Of a stretch of DNA of 38,349 bases, positions 1 to 10,109 are shown one piece after another. The stretch is from the NCBI GenBank assembly GCA_009914615.1, contig WNDX01000022.1:1-38349 (forward strand), in the 5' to 3' direction. Position 1 is the first letter of the stretch; every line of letters starts with the position of its first letter. The notes beneath the pieces are model-generated. The model searched no databases and was not told the origin of the DNA. It saw only the letters and a list, made by a program, of their open reading frames with translations. Source of the stretch: Herbaspirillum frisingense. Its GTDB lineage: Bacteria; Pseudomonadota; Gammaproteobacteria; Burkholderiales; Burkholderiaceae_D. The translations under genes and the position numbers were made by a program.

Positions 1-252
1 GAAAGCGTTCTCCTCCTCCAGCCGCGCCACTTCACGTTTGAGCCGTGCATGTTCGGCCAACTCCAAGCGTTGTGCCTGATCGTCCTGGTCGTGCCGCCGC
101 GCCTGGGCGCGCCAACTGTACAGCTGGGCAGGCTGCAACCCCAGATCACGAGCCACCGTGGTTACCCCTTCTGTGGCCGCTCGCAACAGTGCCTGCTGCC
201 TGAACTCCAGGCTGAACTCCTGCCCCTTTCTGCCTGCCTTGCTCTTGGTCAT
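1..252 (-). CDS. IS3-family transposase OrfA, partial at window edge
   Basis: The minus-strand reading starts at ATG 252 after a good GGAGG ribosome site and stays open to base 1 (84 codons). The product starts MTKSKAGRKGQEFS, has a helix-turn-helix region (about residues 15-50, with the typical LQPAQLYSWR) and then a heptad, leucine-zipper-like stretch ending KREVARLEEENAF. This is the usual build of IS3-group OrfA, the DNA-binding part of the transposase, which in this family joins OrfB by programmed -1 frameshifting. The C-terminal end and OrfB are outside the window. The family call is confident; the subgroup is not assigned. Confidence 0.85.
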   Translation of the reverse strand, partial: MTKSKAGRKGQEFSLEFRQQALLRAATEGVTTVARDLGLQPAQLYSWRAQARRHDQDDQAQRLELAEHARLKREVARLEEENAF

Positions 253-316
253 CGTCCACCTCCTATTGCGATAGTTAATCGCTTATAGGGGTGTCCGTGA
301 AACGGGGGCAAGATCA
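1..316 (-). mobile_element. IS3-family insertion sequence, left end only (partial)
   Basis: The first 316 bases read, on the minus strand, as the start of an IS3-family element: a probable terminal repeat ending in TG/CA at about 316, a short leader, then the OrfA gene. The outer end reads TGATCTTGCCCCCGTTTCAC inward from 316, which resembles IS3-type inverted repeats. The other end, OrfB and the second target-site copy lie outside the window, so neither the exact boundary nor whether the element is complete can be checked here. Confidence 0.75.
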
Positions 317-380
317 ATGTTCTTGCACAGTGCTTCGCCATGAGCGGAAAAACGCACGATCGATTAATGATGCAGAGCAA

Positions 381-409
381 AAAAATCGCCGGACATGCCG
401 GCGATTTTT
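381..409 (-). terminator. Intrinsic terminator after lpxO
   Basis: A perfect 12-bp inverted repeat (381-392 and 398-409) gives a GC-rich hairpin with A runs on one side and T runs on the other, so it can work in both directions. It lies about 30 bases beyond the lpxO stop on the minus strand. Confidence 0.85.
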
Positions 410-440
410 CTTTATATCGTTTGCGTTTTCCGCGTTGGCA

Positions 441-1340
441 TCATGCGTAGATGCTCAGCAGCGCCACCGCGATGATCAGGCCGAATTTGGTGGCCTTGTA
501 CACGGTCTTGTTCCAGTTCTTGAAGCGGCGGCGATACTGGCCGGCCAGCCACACGAAGCGGAACAGCTTGTTGACGCGGCCGGTCTGGTCGCCGGTTTCG
601 TTGGGCGAGGCCGCGGCCGTCATCATCGTGCGGCCCAGGAAACCGTTGATGGCTTCGGCCCAGCGATAGCGCAGCGGACGCTCGACATCGCAGAACAGGA
701 TGATACGGTTCGTCTCGGAGCCGTTCTGCGCCCAGTGGATGAAGGTCTCGTCGAACACCACGCTCTGGCCGTCGCGCCAGCTGTAGCGCTGGCCATCGAC
801 TTCGATGAAGCAGCGGTCGTCGTTGGGCGTGACCAGACCCAGGTGGTAGCGCAGCGAACCGGCGAACGGATCGCGGTGCGGGTTGAGCGTGCCGCCCGGC
901 GCCAGCTCGGCGAACATCGCGGCCTTCACGCTGGGGATGCGCTGCAGGATTTCCACGGTCTTGGGGCAGAATTTCTCAGCCGAGGGATGGCTGGCGTTGT
1001 ACCACTTCAGGTAGAAGCGCTTCCAGCCGGCCTTGAAGAAGGAATTGAAGCCGGCGTCGTCATTCTTTTCGGCGGCCTTGATCTTGGCCATTTCGCGCAG
1101 CGCCACGGCTTCGTCGCGGATGATTTCCCAGTTCTCGTCGATCAGGGACAGATCCTGGAATTCCTTCACCGCCGGATAGGGTACGGCCGGCACGCGCGAG
1201 AAGGCGTACATGAACAGGTTGATCGGCGACATGATCGACGAATGGTCGAAGAACTGCCGGAAGAACGGCAGGCGCACGCGTCCGCGGAAATGGATGAAGA
1301 AAATCGAAAACAGGTAAATAAAGACGATAGCCCACTTCAT
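441..1340 (-). CDS. lpxO: LpxO-type lipid A hydroxylase (aspartyl/asparaginyl beta-hydroxylase family)
   Basis: The predicted product is a 299-residue Fe(II)/2-oxoglutarate dioxygenase of the aspartyl/asparaginyl beta-hydroxylase fold. LpxO adds a 2-hydroxyl group to a secondary acyl chain of lipid A at the inner membrane. The iron triad is visible as H155 and D157 (in LNPHRDPF) and H202 (in FIHWAQNG), with the 2-oxoglutarate-binding arginine probably R212 in NRIILFCD. There are hydrophobic segments at residues 3-16 and 285-297, matching a membrane-anchored enzyme. Length agrees with known LpxO proteins (about 300). I chose ATG 1340, preceded by AGAGGA, rather than the open frame extending to 1562, whose added sequence is low in family character. 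The gene stands alone, ending at the hairpin at 381-409. Lipid A as substrate is inferred from family. Confidence 0.85.
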   Translation of the reverse strand: MKWAIVFIYLFSIFFIHFRGRVRLPFFRQFFDHSSIMSPINLFMYAFSRVPAVPYPAVKEFQDLSLIDENWEIIRDEAVALREMAKIKAAEKNDDAGFNSFFKAGWKRFYLKWYNASHPSAEKFCPKTVEILQRIPSVKAAMFAELAPGGTLNPHRDPFAGSLRYHLGLVTPNDDRCFIEVDGQRYSWRDGQSVVFDETFIHWAQNGSETNRIILFCDVERPLRYRWAEAINGFLGRTMMTAAASPNETGDQTGRVNKLFRFVWLAGQYRRRFKNWNKTVYKATKFGLIIAVALLSIYA

Positions 1341-1635
1341 TGCATGGTCCTCTTGATGTTGCTGGCCACTCCCGGTGCATCGGGAATGACGCGGCGGATA
1401 TCCGCCAGATTGGGTCAAATCGGGGAAGATCAACGGCAAAGGCAGCCAGAAGGCGAAAGATGCGTGTGGATGAGCTATGCCAGTCCCCGGAGCTGCGTCG
1501 CCGCGAATGGACGCGGATGCGCAGGGCAAACTTGGGATTCTACACCAAGGGCCTGTCGGCAAATGTAAGCACGGCGGCGTGCAAGGCGGGGGTGGATGGC
1601 TTAAGTCGACGCCATCTGAGCGAGATCAAGCGGGT
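1341..1635. other. Intergenic region upstream of lpxO
   Basis: About 295 bases between the lpxO start and the dadA terminator. Frames across it are open on both strands, but none has a ribosome site or family-like product. On the minus strand a TAGAAT hexamer at 1537-1542 could be a -10 box for lpxO, without a convincing -35. I see no other element. Confidence 0.4.
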
Positions 1636-1665
1636 ATAAAAAAGCGGACCGGAAAACCGGTCCGC
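1636..1665 (-). terminator. Intrinsic terminator after dadA
   Basis: A perfect 9-bp stem (1644-1652 with 1657-1665, loop of four A on the plus strand) is followed on the minus strand by a run of six T at 1643-1638. It lies about 50 bases past the dadA stop. Confidence 0.9.
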
Positions 1666-1712
1666 GAGGGACAACAACAAACGTGAAGGATGACGCCGAG
1701 AGCCGCCCGCGC

Positions 1713-3023
1713 TCAGGCGGCTTGCTGCACCACGGCGCGGGCGCGGTTCCAGCGCGGCAGGCCGGTGAAGGCGAAGTCGATCTCCGGCACGCGGCCGGCG
1801 ACGATCTCGGCGATGGCGCGGCCCGAGCCGCAGCCCATGGTCCAGCCCAGGGTGCCGTGGCCGGTGTTGAGGTACAGGTTGCTGAACTTGGTCTTGCCGA
1901 CGTAGGGCACGTTGGACGGCGTCAGCGGGCGCAGGCCGGTCCAGTAGGTCGGGTTCTCATAGTCGCAGCCGTCCGGGAACAGTTCGCGGGTGCGACGGGT
2001 GATGGCTTCGCAGCGGGTGGTGTTGAGTTCACGGCCATAGCCGTTGAGCTCGCAGGTGCCGGCCACGCGCAGGCGGTCGCCCAGGCGCGAGACCACCAGC
2101 TTGTAGCCATCGTCGGTCAGCGAGACGGTCGGCGCCGCATCCGGGTTGGTGACCTTGTAGGTGGCGGAGTAGCCCTTGCCCGGATAGAGCAGCAGGTCGA
2201 TGCCCAGCGGCTTGACCAGTTGCTGCGAGAAGCTGCCCATGGCGACCACGAAGGTGTCGGCGGTCAGCACTTCATGGCGGCCGTCGGGGTTGATGATTTC
2301 GACGCCGGTCACGCGCGCCGAGGCGCCGGCGCCGGTGGTGATCAGGCGGGTGATGGTGGTCGAGAAGCGGAACTTGACGCCGGCTTCCTCGCTCTTTTTG
2401 GCCAGGCCGGTGGTCAGCTTGTAGACGTCGCCTGATTCGTCGGTGGCGGTGAAGTCGCCGCCCACGATCTTGTCGCGGATCGAAGCCAGGGCCGGCTCGA
2501 TGCGCACCACTTCATCGGCGCCGATGGATTCCCGCGGGCAGCCCAGGTCGCGCATCAGCTTGGCGGCCGGCAGCGAGTCCTGGAATTCCTTTTCTTCGGT
2601 GTAGAAGTGCAGGATGCCGCGGGTCAGGTAATCGTACTGGATGCCGGTCTCGGCGCGCACGGCTTGCAGGGTCTGGCGGCTGTATTCGCACAGCGCCACG
2701 ATGTTGCGGATGTTTTCATCAGTGCGGGCAGCGGTGCATTCGCGCAGGAAATTTTCGGCCCACTTCCATTGCAGCCACTCGGGGCGGAAGCGGTACAGCA
2801 GCGGGGCGTCTTCCTTGCCCAGCCACTTCAGCACCTTCATCGGGGCCGCGGGATTGGCCCAGGGTTCGGCGTGCGAGACCGAGATCTGGCAGCCGTTGGC
2901 GAAGCTGGTTTCCTGCGCCGCGCCGGGCTGGCGTTCGATGACCGTGACGTCGTAGCCTTGCTTTTGCAGGAACCAGGCGGAAGCGGTTCCGATAATGCCT
3001 GCGCCCAATACGATCACTTTCAT
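1713..3023 (-). CDS. dadA: D-amino acid dehydrogenase small subunit (FAD)
   Basis: DadA oxidatively deaminates D-amino acids, chiefly D-alanine, to 2-oxo acids and passes electrons to the respiratory chain at the inner membrane. The 436-residue product begins with a Rossmann FAD motif, VIVLGAGIIGTASAWFL (residues 3-19), then the FANGCQIS and EPWANP segments typical of DadA. It ends with YWTGLRPLTPSNVPYVG and NTGHGTLGWTMGCGSG, the C-terminal FAD-binding signature. Length matches E. coli DadA (432). The start ATG 3023 follows GGGAGAATGAG, a good ribosome site; the longer open frame upstream lacks one. No alanine racemase (dadX) or Lrp-type regulator lies next to it here. It is a single-gene unit with its own terminator. 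Confidence 0.93.
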   Translation of the reverse strand: MKVIVLGAGIIGTASAWFLQKQGYDVTVIERQPGAAQETSFANGCQISVSHAEPWANPAAPMKVLKWLGKEDAPLLYRFRPEWLQWKWAENFLRECTAARTDENIRNIVALCEYSRQTLQAVRAETGIQYDYLTRGILHFYTEEKEFQDSLPAAKLMRDLGCPRESIGADEVVRIEPALASIRDKIVGGDFTATDESGDVYKLTTGLAKKSEEAGVKFRFSTTITRLITTGAGASARVTGVEIINPDGRHEVLTADTFVVAMGSFSQQLVKPLGIDLLLYPGKGYSATYKVTNPDAAPTVSLTDDGYKLVVSRLGDRLRVAGTCELNGYGRELNTTRCEAITRRTRELFPDGCDYENPTYWTGLRPLTPSNVPYVGKTKFSNLYLNTGHGTLGWTMGCGSGRAIAEIVAGRVPEIDFAFTGLPRWNRARAVVQQAA

Positions 3024-3217
3024 CTCATTCTCCCGGTTTTTTGCGTGTGAATTTGCGTTGTTGCTGCGGTATTGCGATTGGATCCGCCGCGGCGGACGAT
3101 GCATGCATTGTAAGAAAACCGTGATTGCAGATGTGATCAATACGGGGCGCCGTTTTTCTCCGGAGTGAAGCTGTGCGCCATTTTTTATTCAAAAAGAAAA
3201 GAAAAATGGCTTCGTAT

Positions 3218-3706
3218 TTAGTTTTTTGAAGATGCGAAGCGCGCCATCTCTTCCGCCACGGCGCGCGTCACGGTATCGGCCAGCGCTTTTTGCAGGCTGT
3301 CCTTGATGCGCTGCACCAGGATGTCGGAAATATTGTCGAGCGCCACTGCCATCTGGTCCTGCAGGTGTTGCTGCAGCACGGTGTCGGCTTGCTCCAGCAG
3401 GCTCTGCAAGACGTTCTCGCTGATTTCCTGCTCCCACTGGCGGTATTGTTCGGCTGCCGGCGTGACCGGGGCCGGCGCGAACTGAGCCGGTCCTGCGGCG
3501 GGTGCCTGATAGCTGGCCGCGGAGGGCTGGGTATGGAAGGCGCCGGGGCTGGCGGCGACGCCGTAGTCGGGCGCGCCTTCGCTGCCCGCGCCGGGCTGGC
3601 CCAGATGGGCCGGCGGCATGGGCACGGCGTGCGCCGGCAGCACCTGCGGCGGTGCCAACGGGATGACCTCGGTCAGGAGGGGGATGCTGTTGTCGTCCTG
3701 GTTCAT
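3218..3706 (-). CDS. DUF2486 family protein
   Basis: A 162-residue protein of unknown function. The first 80 residues are rich in proline, alanine and glycine and look disordered. The last 75 (from about EQYRQWEQEISENVL) are predicted helical with heptad leucines, ending in VTRAVAEEMARFASSKN. In related betaproteobacteria DUF2486 proteins are commonly encoded just after holC, as here: the start is 13 bases past the holC stop, suggesting translational coupling in one transcript. No signal peptide is seen. A link to the replisome is suggested only by gene order. Confidence 0.8.
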   Translation of the reverse strand: MNQDDNSIPLLTEVIPLAPPQVLPAHAVPMPPAHLGQPGAGSEGAPDYGVAASPGAFHTQPSAASYQAPAAGPAQFAPAPVTPAAEQYRQWEQEISENVLQSLLEQADTVLQQHLQDQMAVALDNISDILVQRIKDSLQKALADTVTRAVAEEMARFASSKN

Positions 3707-3719
3707 GGATGTCTGCGCG

Positions 3720-4139
3720 TCAGGCGGCCACGTGGTGGCTGAGCGGATAGCCGCGTTCCTTGTAGAAACGGTAGCGTTCGCGCCCGGCGGCCTTGTCGGC
3801 GTCGTCGGCGGAAATGATTTCCAGCATGCGCTCGAAACGGGCGAAATGCACCGGCGTCTCGCCCGACAGGTTGATCAGGATCTGGTGATGCGGCAATTCG
3901 ACGTCGTCGCTGGCGGCCAGGATGATGGGCGTCTGCGCGGCCAGCGGATCGCCAGCCATCACGTGGGGCAGGAAATCCTGCTCGGAAAAGCTCCAGAGCG
4001 CCTGGTCGAGCTGCTGCAATTCGGCGCGGTCACGCGCGCGCAGCACGATATTGGCGCCGGACGCGCGCGCCTTGCGCACCAGGCGGCAGACGTAGGCGAT
4101 CTTTTGCGGGACGTTGCTATGGAAGTCGATTCGGGTCAT
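3720..4139 (-). CDS. holC: DNA polymerase III chi subunit
   Basis: HolC is the chi subunit of the DNA polymerase III clamp loader; it pairs with psi (HolD) and contacts single-strand binding protein. The 139-residue product begins MTRIDFHSNV and contains YVCRLVRKARASGANIVLRARD and LDQALWSFSEQDFLPHV, which are typical chi segments, including the conserved LW.F....F.PH signature. Length is close to E. coli chi (147). ATG 4139 is the only start that fits the family; the frame stays open upstream only because the hexamer repeat contains no stops. In many betaproteobacteria holC follows pepA; here the upstream neighbour is a repeat region and then prlC. Confidence 0.92.
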   Translation of the reverse strand: MTRIDFHSNVPQKIAYVCRLVRKARASGANIVLRARDRAELQQLDQALWSFSEQDFLPHVMAGDPLAAQTPIILAASDDVELPHHQILINLSGETPVHFARFERMLEIISADDADKAAGRERYRFYKERGYPLSHHVAA

Positions 4140-4249
4140 GGCGGAAGTATAGTGGCAAGCGAGGGGCGCTGCCATGTGCAATCGAGCGGGAGTGGCTGAG
4201 TCGGTCCGGTGGCGGGGGCGGTTCGGCGCTGTCCGGCGGGCTCGGATGC

Positions 4250-4288
4250 CGGTGGCGCGCGACCAACGACGCTGGGTCCTGACCTTCG

Positions 4289-4300
<12 letters not shown>
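4250..4300 (-). repeat. REP-like palindromic repeat, minus orientation
   Basis: An 8-bp palindrome, GTCCTGAC-cttc-GTCAGGAC (4276-4295), is followed on the minus strand by CCAGCGTCGTTGGTCGCG. The same tail, with one base change, follows the palindrome of a second copy at 4502-4541 in the opposite orientation. The build (short imperfect palindrome plus conserved tail, outside genes, paired head to head) is that of REP/BIME-type elements. Confidence 0.6.
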
Positions 4301-6721
<2,421 letters not shown>

Positions 6722-6793
6722 GGGCTCTCGTTTCATTCAGTGGCCCCGGCCTTGGCGGCGCGGGGCGATTGCGTCAGGTGCGATCAGATGCGA

Positions 6794-7639
6794 TCAGGTG
6801 CGCTCGGCGGCTTCGATGGTGTTGACCAGCAGCATGGTGATGGTCATCGGCCCGACGCCGCCCGGCACCGGAGTGATATAGCCGGCGACTTCCTTGACGT
6901 TGGCGAAGTCGACGTCGCCGCACAGCTTGCCGTTGTCATCGCGGTTCATGCCGACGTCCAGCACCACGGCGCCGGGTTTGACCATGTCGGCGGTGACGAT
7001 GTTGCGCTTGCCGGTGGCTACGACCAGGATGTCGGCGTTGCGGGTATGCGCGCCGAGATCGCGGGTCTTGGAATTGCAGATGGTGACGGTAGCGCCCGCT
7101 TGCAAGAGCAGCATCGCCTGCGGCTTGCCGACGATGTTGGAAGCGCCTACCACGACGGCGTTGGCGCCGCGCACCGGGTAGTCGATGGATTCCAGCATCT
7201 TCATCACGCCGTAGGGAGTGCAGGGGCGGAACAGCGGCTGGCCGGTCATCAGCAGGCCGGCGTTGCTGATATGGAAACCGTCCACGTCCTTCTCGGGCGC
7301 GATGGCTTCGATCACCTTGTGGGCATCGATATGGGCCGGCAGCGGCAACTGCACCAGGATGCCGTTGATCTTGGGATCCTGGTTCAGGGCGTCGATGCGG
7401 TCCAGCAGGTCGGCTTCGGTCAGCGAGGCTTCGTAGCGCTCCATCACCGAATACAGGCCATTGTCTTCGCAGGCCTTGACCTTGTTGCGGACATAGACCT
7501 GGGAGGCCGGGTTGTCGCCGACCAGGATCACGGCCAGGCCGGGCTGTTTGCCCGTGGCGGTCAGGGCGGCAGCGCGCTTGGCGACATCGGCGCGCAGTTG
7601 TTGGGAGAGCAGGTTTCCGTCGATCAGTTGAGCTGGCAT
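6794..7639 (-). CDS. folD: Bifunctional methylenetetrahydrofolate dehydrogenase/cyclohydrolase
   Basis: FolD interconverts 5,10-methylene-, 5,10-methenyl- and 10-formyl-tetrahydrofolate in the cytoplasm using NADP, feeding purine and formyl-Met synthesis. The 281-residue product has the catalytic Y49xxxK53 pair (in VYVRNK), PEKDVDGFH for folate binding, the cofactor motif [11 protein letters not shown] and the C-terminal [10 protein letters not shown]. Length is typical (about 285). ATG 7639 gives the family start MPAQLIDGN. The gap to prlC is 72 bases and both are on the minus strand, so they may be co-transcribed. The gap holds short near-repeats of GGTGCGATCA. gshA lies divergently upstream. 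Confidence 0.95.
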   Translation of the reverse strand: MPAQLIDGNLLSQQLRADVAKRAAALTATGKQPGLAVILVGDNPASQVYVRNKVKACEDNGLYSVMERYEASLTEADLLDRIDALNQDPKINGILVQLPLPAHIDAHKVIEAIAPEKDVDGFHISNAGLLMTGQPLFRPCTPYGVMKMLESIDYPVRGANAVVVGASNIVGKPQAMLLLQAGATVTICNSKTRDLGAHTRNADILVVATGKRNIVTADMVKPGAVVLDVGMNRDDNGKLCGDVDFANVKEVAGYITPVPGGVGPMTITMLLVNTIEAAERT

Positions 7640-7807
7640 GGCAGATATATAAGAAGCAGGGCGGGATGATTGAAAAGCGGATGCCGGCGCCGGGCGCCGC
7701 AACCCATGATTATAAAGCGAGCGCGGCAGGCGGACGACGCCTGCCGCAAGATGGAAAATTGCCATCCTGGCAAGCCAGCGCCGGGCCCGTTCCAACATGC
7801 GGGCAAT

Positions 7808-7836
7808 TTGACTTGGCCGCGACGGGAAATTTCAAT
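7808..7836 (+). promoter_or_regulatory. Possible sigma-70 promoter for gshA
   Basis: TTGACT at 7808-7813, a 17-base spacer and TTCAAT at 7831-7836 fit a sigma-70 promoter moderately (strong -35, weak -10). It is 58 bases upstream of the gshA start. Inferred from consensus only. Confidence 0.35.
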
Positions 7837-7893
7837 TTCGGTTATGCTCCCGCAACCACGCAATAACGACACCGAATCGAGAAGGACCACTGC

Positions 7894-9507
7894 ATGACCG
7901 ACCTGCTGACCCGACGCCTGCAACTGCTTGCCGAGCCGCAACATCTCGCGCTGCTGGGCCAGGGGTTGCGCGGCGTGGAACGCGAGACGCTGCGCGTGGA
8001 TCGCCGGGGTGTGCTGTCGCGCAAACCGCATCCGCCGGCGCTCGGTTCGGCCCTGACCAACGACCTGATCACCACCGACTATTCGGAGTCGCTGCTCGAA
8101 TTCATCACCCCGGCGATGCATGACATCGCCGACGCCCTGAAGCGGCTGGAAGAGATCCACCGCTTCGCCTATGCCAAGCTGGATGGCGAGATCCTCTGGA
8201 ATGCCTCCATGCCCGGCGTGCTGCCGCCGGAGGACGAGATCCCCATCGCCTGGTATGGCAGCTCGCACATCGGCATGCTCAAGCATGTCTATCGCCGCGG
8301 CCTGGCGCTGCGCTACGGCCGTACCATGCAATGCATCGCCGGCATCCATTACAACTTCTCGCTTAACGAAGACCTGTGGGAAGTGCTGCGCAACATCGAT
8401 GCCAGCGACGAGTGCGAAGAGGCGGTCGATACGTCCATCTCGCGCCGTGATTACCAGTCCGAACGCTACATTGCGCTGATCCGCAACTTCCGGCGCTACA
8501 GCTGGCTGCTGATGTACCTGTTCGGCGCCTCGCCGGCGGTGGCCACCAATTTCCTGCGCGGCCGTCCGCACCAGTTGGAGACCCTGTCCGAAGACACGCT
8601 CTACCTGCCCTACGGCACCAGCCTGCGCATGAGCGACCTGGGTTACCAGAGCAACGCCCAGGCCAACATCACGCCGCACTACAACAACCTGCCGGCCTAT
8701 ATCCGCAGCTTGTCGCACGCGGTCAGCGAGCCGTATCCGCCGTATGAAGAGATCGGCACCAAGCGCGACGGCGAATGGGTGCAGATCAATACCAACATCC
8801 TGCAGATCGAGAACGAGTTCTACTCGGCGATCCGTCCCAAGCGCGTGATCTACAGCGGCGAGCGCCCGGTGCAGGCGCTGTCGGCGCGCGGCGTGCAGTA
8901 TGTCGAAGTGCGCTGCATGGACATCGATCCGTTCAACCCGCTGGGCATCGGCCTGGAGGCAGCGCGCTTCCTGGACGTGTTCCTGCACTTCCTGACGCTG
9001 GAATCGAGCTGCCTGACGCTGGACGAAGAGGGCAGGGAGAACCGCGCCAACTTCCTGGCGACCGTCAAGGAAGGCCGCCGTCCCGGCTTGCAGTTGAGCT
9101 TCCGCGGCCAGACCACCACCCTGAAGGAATGGGGCGAGCGGTTGCTGGATCGCATGGAGCCGGTGGCCGAGCTGCTGGATCGCGCGGCCGGCGGCAGCCA
9201 GCATCGCGACAGCCTGGCGGCGCAGCGCGTCAAGCTGGCCGATCCGGACGCCACGCCCTCTGCGCGCGTGCTGCGCGAGATCCGCGCCGCCGGCAATTCC
9301 TTCCCCGCGTTCGTGCTGGCCAACAGCGCGCGCCAGGCCGATGAGCTGATTGCCCATCCGCTGTCGGCCGCCAAATCGGCCGACTTCGTCGCCATCGCCC
9401 AGGCTTCGTTGGATGCGCAGCGCGAGATCGAGCGCACCCAGACCGGCGACTTCGATACCTTCGTCGCCGCTTATCGCGCCAGCACGCTGGGCAATATCGC
9501 TGTCTGA
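7894..9507 (+). CDS. gshA: Glutamate-cysteine ligase, type 1
   Basis: GshA makes gamma-glutamylcysteine from glutamate and cysteine with ATP, the first step of glutathione synthesis in the cytoplasm. The 537-residue product matches the proteobacterial type 1 family (E. coli 518): [16 protein letters not shown] near the N terminus, [26 protein letters not shown] and [19 protein letters not shown] are hallmark segments. ATG 7894 follows GAAGGA at a good distance. It is divergent from folD; the second glutathione gene gshB is not in the window. A stem-loop at 9516-9541 follows directly. Confidence 0.94.
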   Translation: MTDLLTRRLQLLAEPQHLALLGQGLRGVERETLRVDRRGVLSRKPHPPALGSALTNDLITTDYSESLLEFITPAMHDIADALKRLEEIHRFAYAKLDGEILWNASMPGVLPPEDEIPIAWYGSSHIGMLKHVYRRGLALRYGRTMQCIAGIHYNFSLNEDLWEVLRNIDASDECEEAVDTSISRRDYQSERYIALIRNFRRYSWLLMYLFGASPAVATNFLRGRPHQLETLSEDTLYLPYGTSLRMSDLGYQSNAQANITPHYNNLPAYIRSLSHAVSEPYPPYEEIGTKRDGEWVQINTNILQIENEFYSAIRPKRVIYSGERPVQALSARGVQYVEVRCMDIDPFNPLGIGLEAARFLDVFLHFLTLESSCLTLDEEGRENRANFLATVKEGRRPGLQLSFRGQTTTLKEWGERLLDRMEPVAELLDRAAGGSQHRDSLAAQRVKLADPDATPSARVLREIRAAGNSFPAFVLANSARQADELIAHPLSAAKSADFVAIAQASLDAQREIERTQTGDFDTFVAAYRASTLGNIAV

Positions 9508-9515
9508 GGCCGGCT

Positions 9516-9541
9516 GGATGCCGGGAGGCTTCCCGGCATCC
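9516..9541 (+). terminator. Stem-loop after gshA, possible terminator
   Basis: A perfect 11-bp stem (9516-9526 with 9531-9541, loop GGCT) begins 8 bases after the gshA stop. The trailing sequence has only scattered T, so termination may be weak or Rho-assisted. Confidence 0.55.
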
Positions 9542-9876
9542 GCATCTTTCGCATCTCTATATAGATAGTCATATACCGGTCATCAGCCAGCCGGCCGGTC
9601 TTGTCGTTTTCCCCTCCTGTCCCCGTCGAGCGCCGCCGGACACGATCCGGACCTCGTAAGGGCTTGTCTTTCTTTCATCTTTTCCCGCCGTGATGAAGCC
9701 GGGCGGTCCCGGTTTTCGGGGCGCCAATCTGCCGCCGGACGGCCGCTTTGCGGCAATGCAAACATGGCAAAAAACATGCGCCGGCTCTCGGATACCGTAA
9801 AAATACGCGCGCCGGAACGCCAGCATTCATGCCGCTTTGCAGCATATTTCCGCATTATGAAATCGATTATCGTAAT

Positions 9877-9904
9877 TTGAAAATCGAAAATTCCCTGATA
9901 AAAT
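9877..9904 (+). promoter_or_regulatory. Probable sigma-70 promoter for the aceE operon
   Basis: TTGAAA (9877-9882), a 16-base spacer and TAAAAT (9899-9904) match consensus at five of six positions each, in an AT-rich patch. It implies a leader of about 200 bases before the aceE start. Confidence 0.55.
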
Positions 9905-9950
9905 TCGTCGTCCACACGGCTGGAAGACCGTACATTTAAGCCTGTTCTCC

Positions 9951-9982
9951 GTTTGATCCGCAGCGATAAATCGCGGATAAAC
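9951..9982 (+). other. Stem-loop in the aceE leader
   Basis: GTTTGATCCGC (9951-9961) pairs with GCGGATAAAC (9973-9982) as a 10-bp stem with one bulged G and an 11-base loop. It would lie in the 5' untranslated region if the promoter at 9877 is used. No T tract follows at once. A regulatory role is unproven. Confidence 0.4.
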
Positions 9983-10109
9983 CGAACGGGCATGGCAGTC
10001 CGAACGGTTTTTCCCGCATCACCGCCGGCGGCATCGAGTACCGAATGAACCGACCGACCCGACTGGTCCATCAGACCGGACGGCTCTCTCAACAACCAGG
10101 AGACATGAC

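Larger units (their letters stand above)
9542..10109. other. Intergenic region between gshA and aceE
   Basis: About 570 bases with no convincing gene. Antisense and sense frames exist but lack ribosome sites and family-like products. The second half is AT-rich, unlike its surroundings, and holds a probable promoter (9877-9904) and a leader hairpin (9951-9982). The octamer CCGAACGG occurs twice downstream of the hairpin, as direct repeats. Confidence 0.6.

Noticed and set aside
7624-9357. A 577-residue minus-strand frame over gshA
   Set aside because: Antisense shadow; gshA has clear family motifs.
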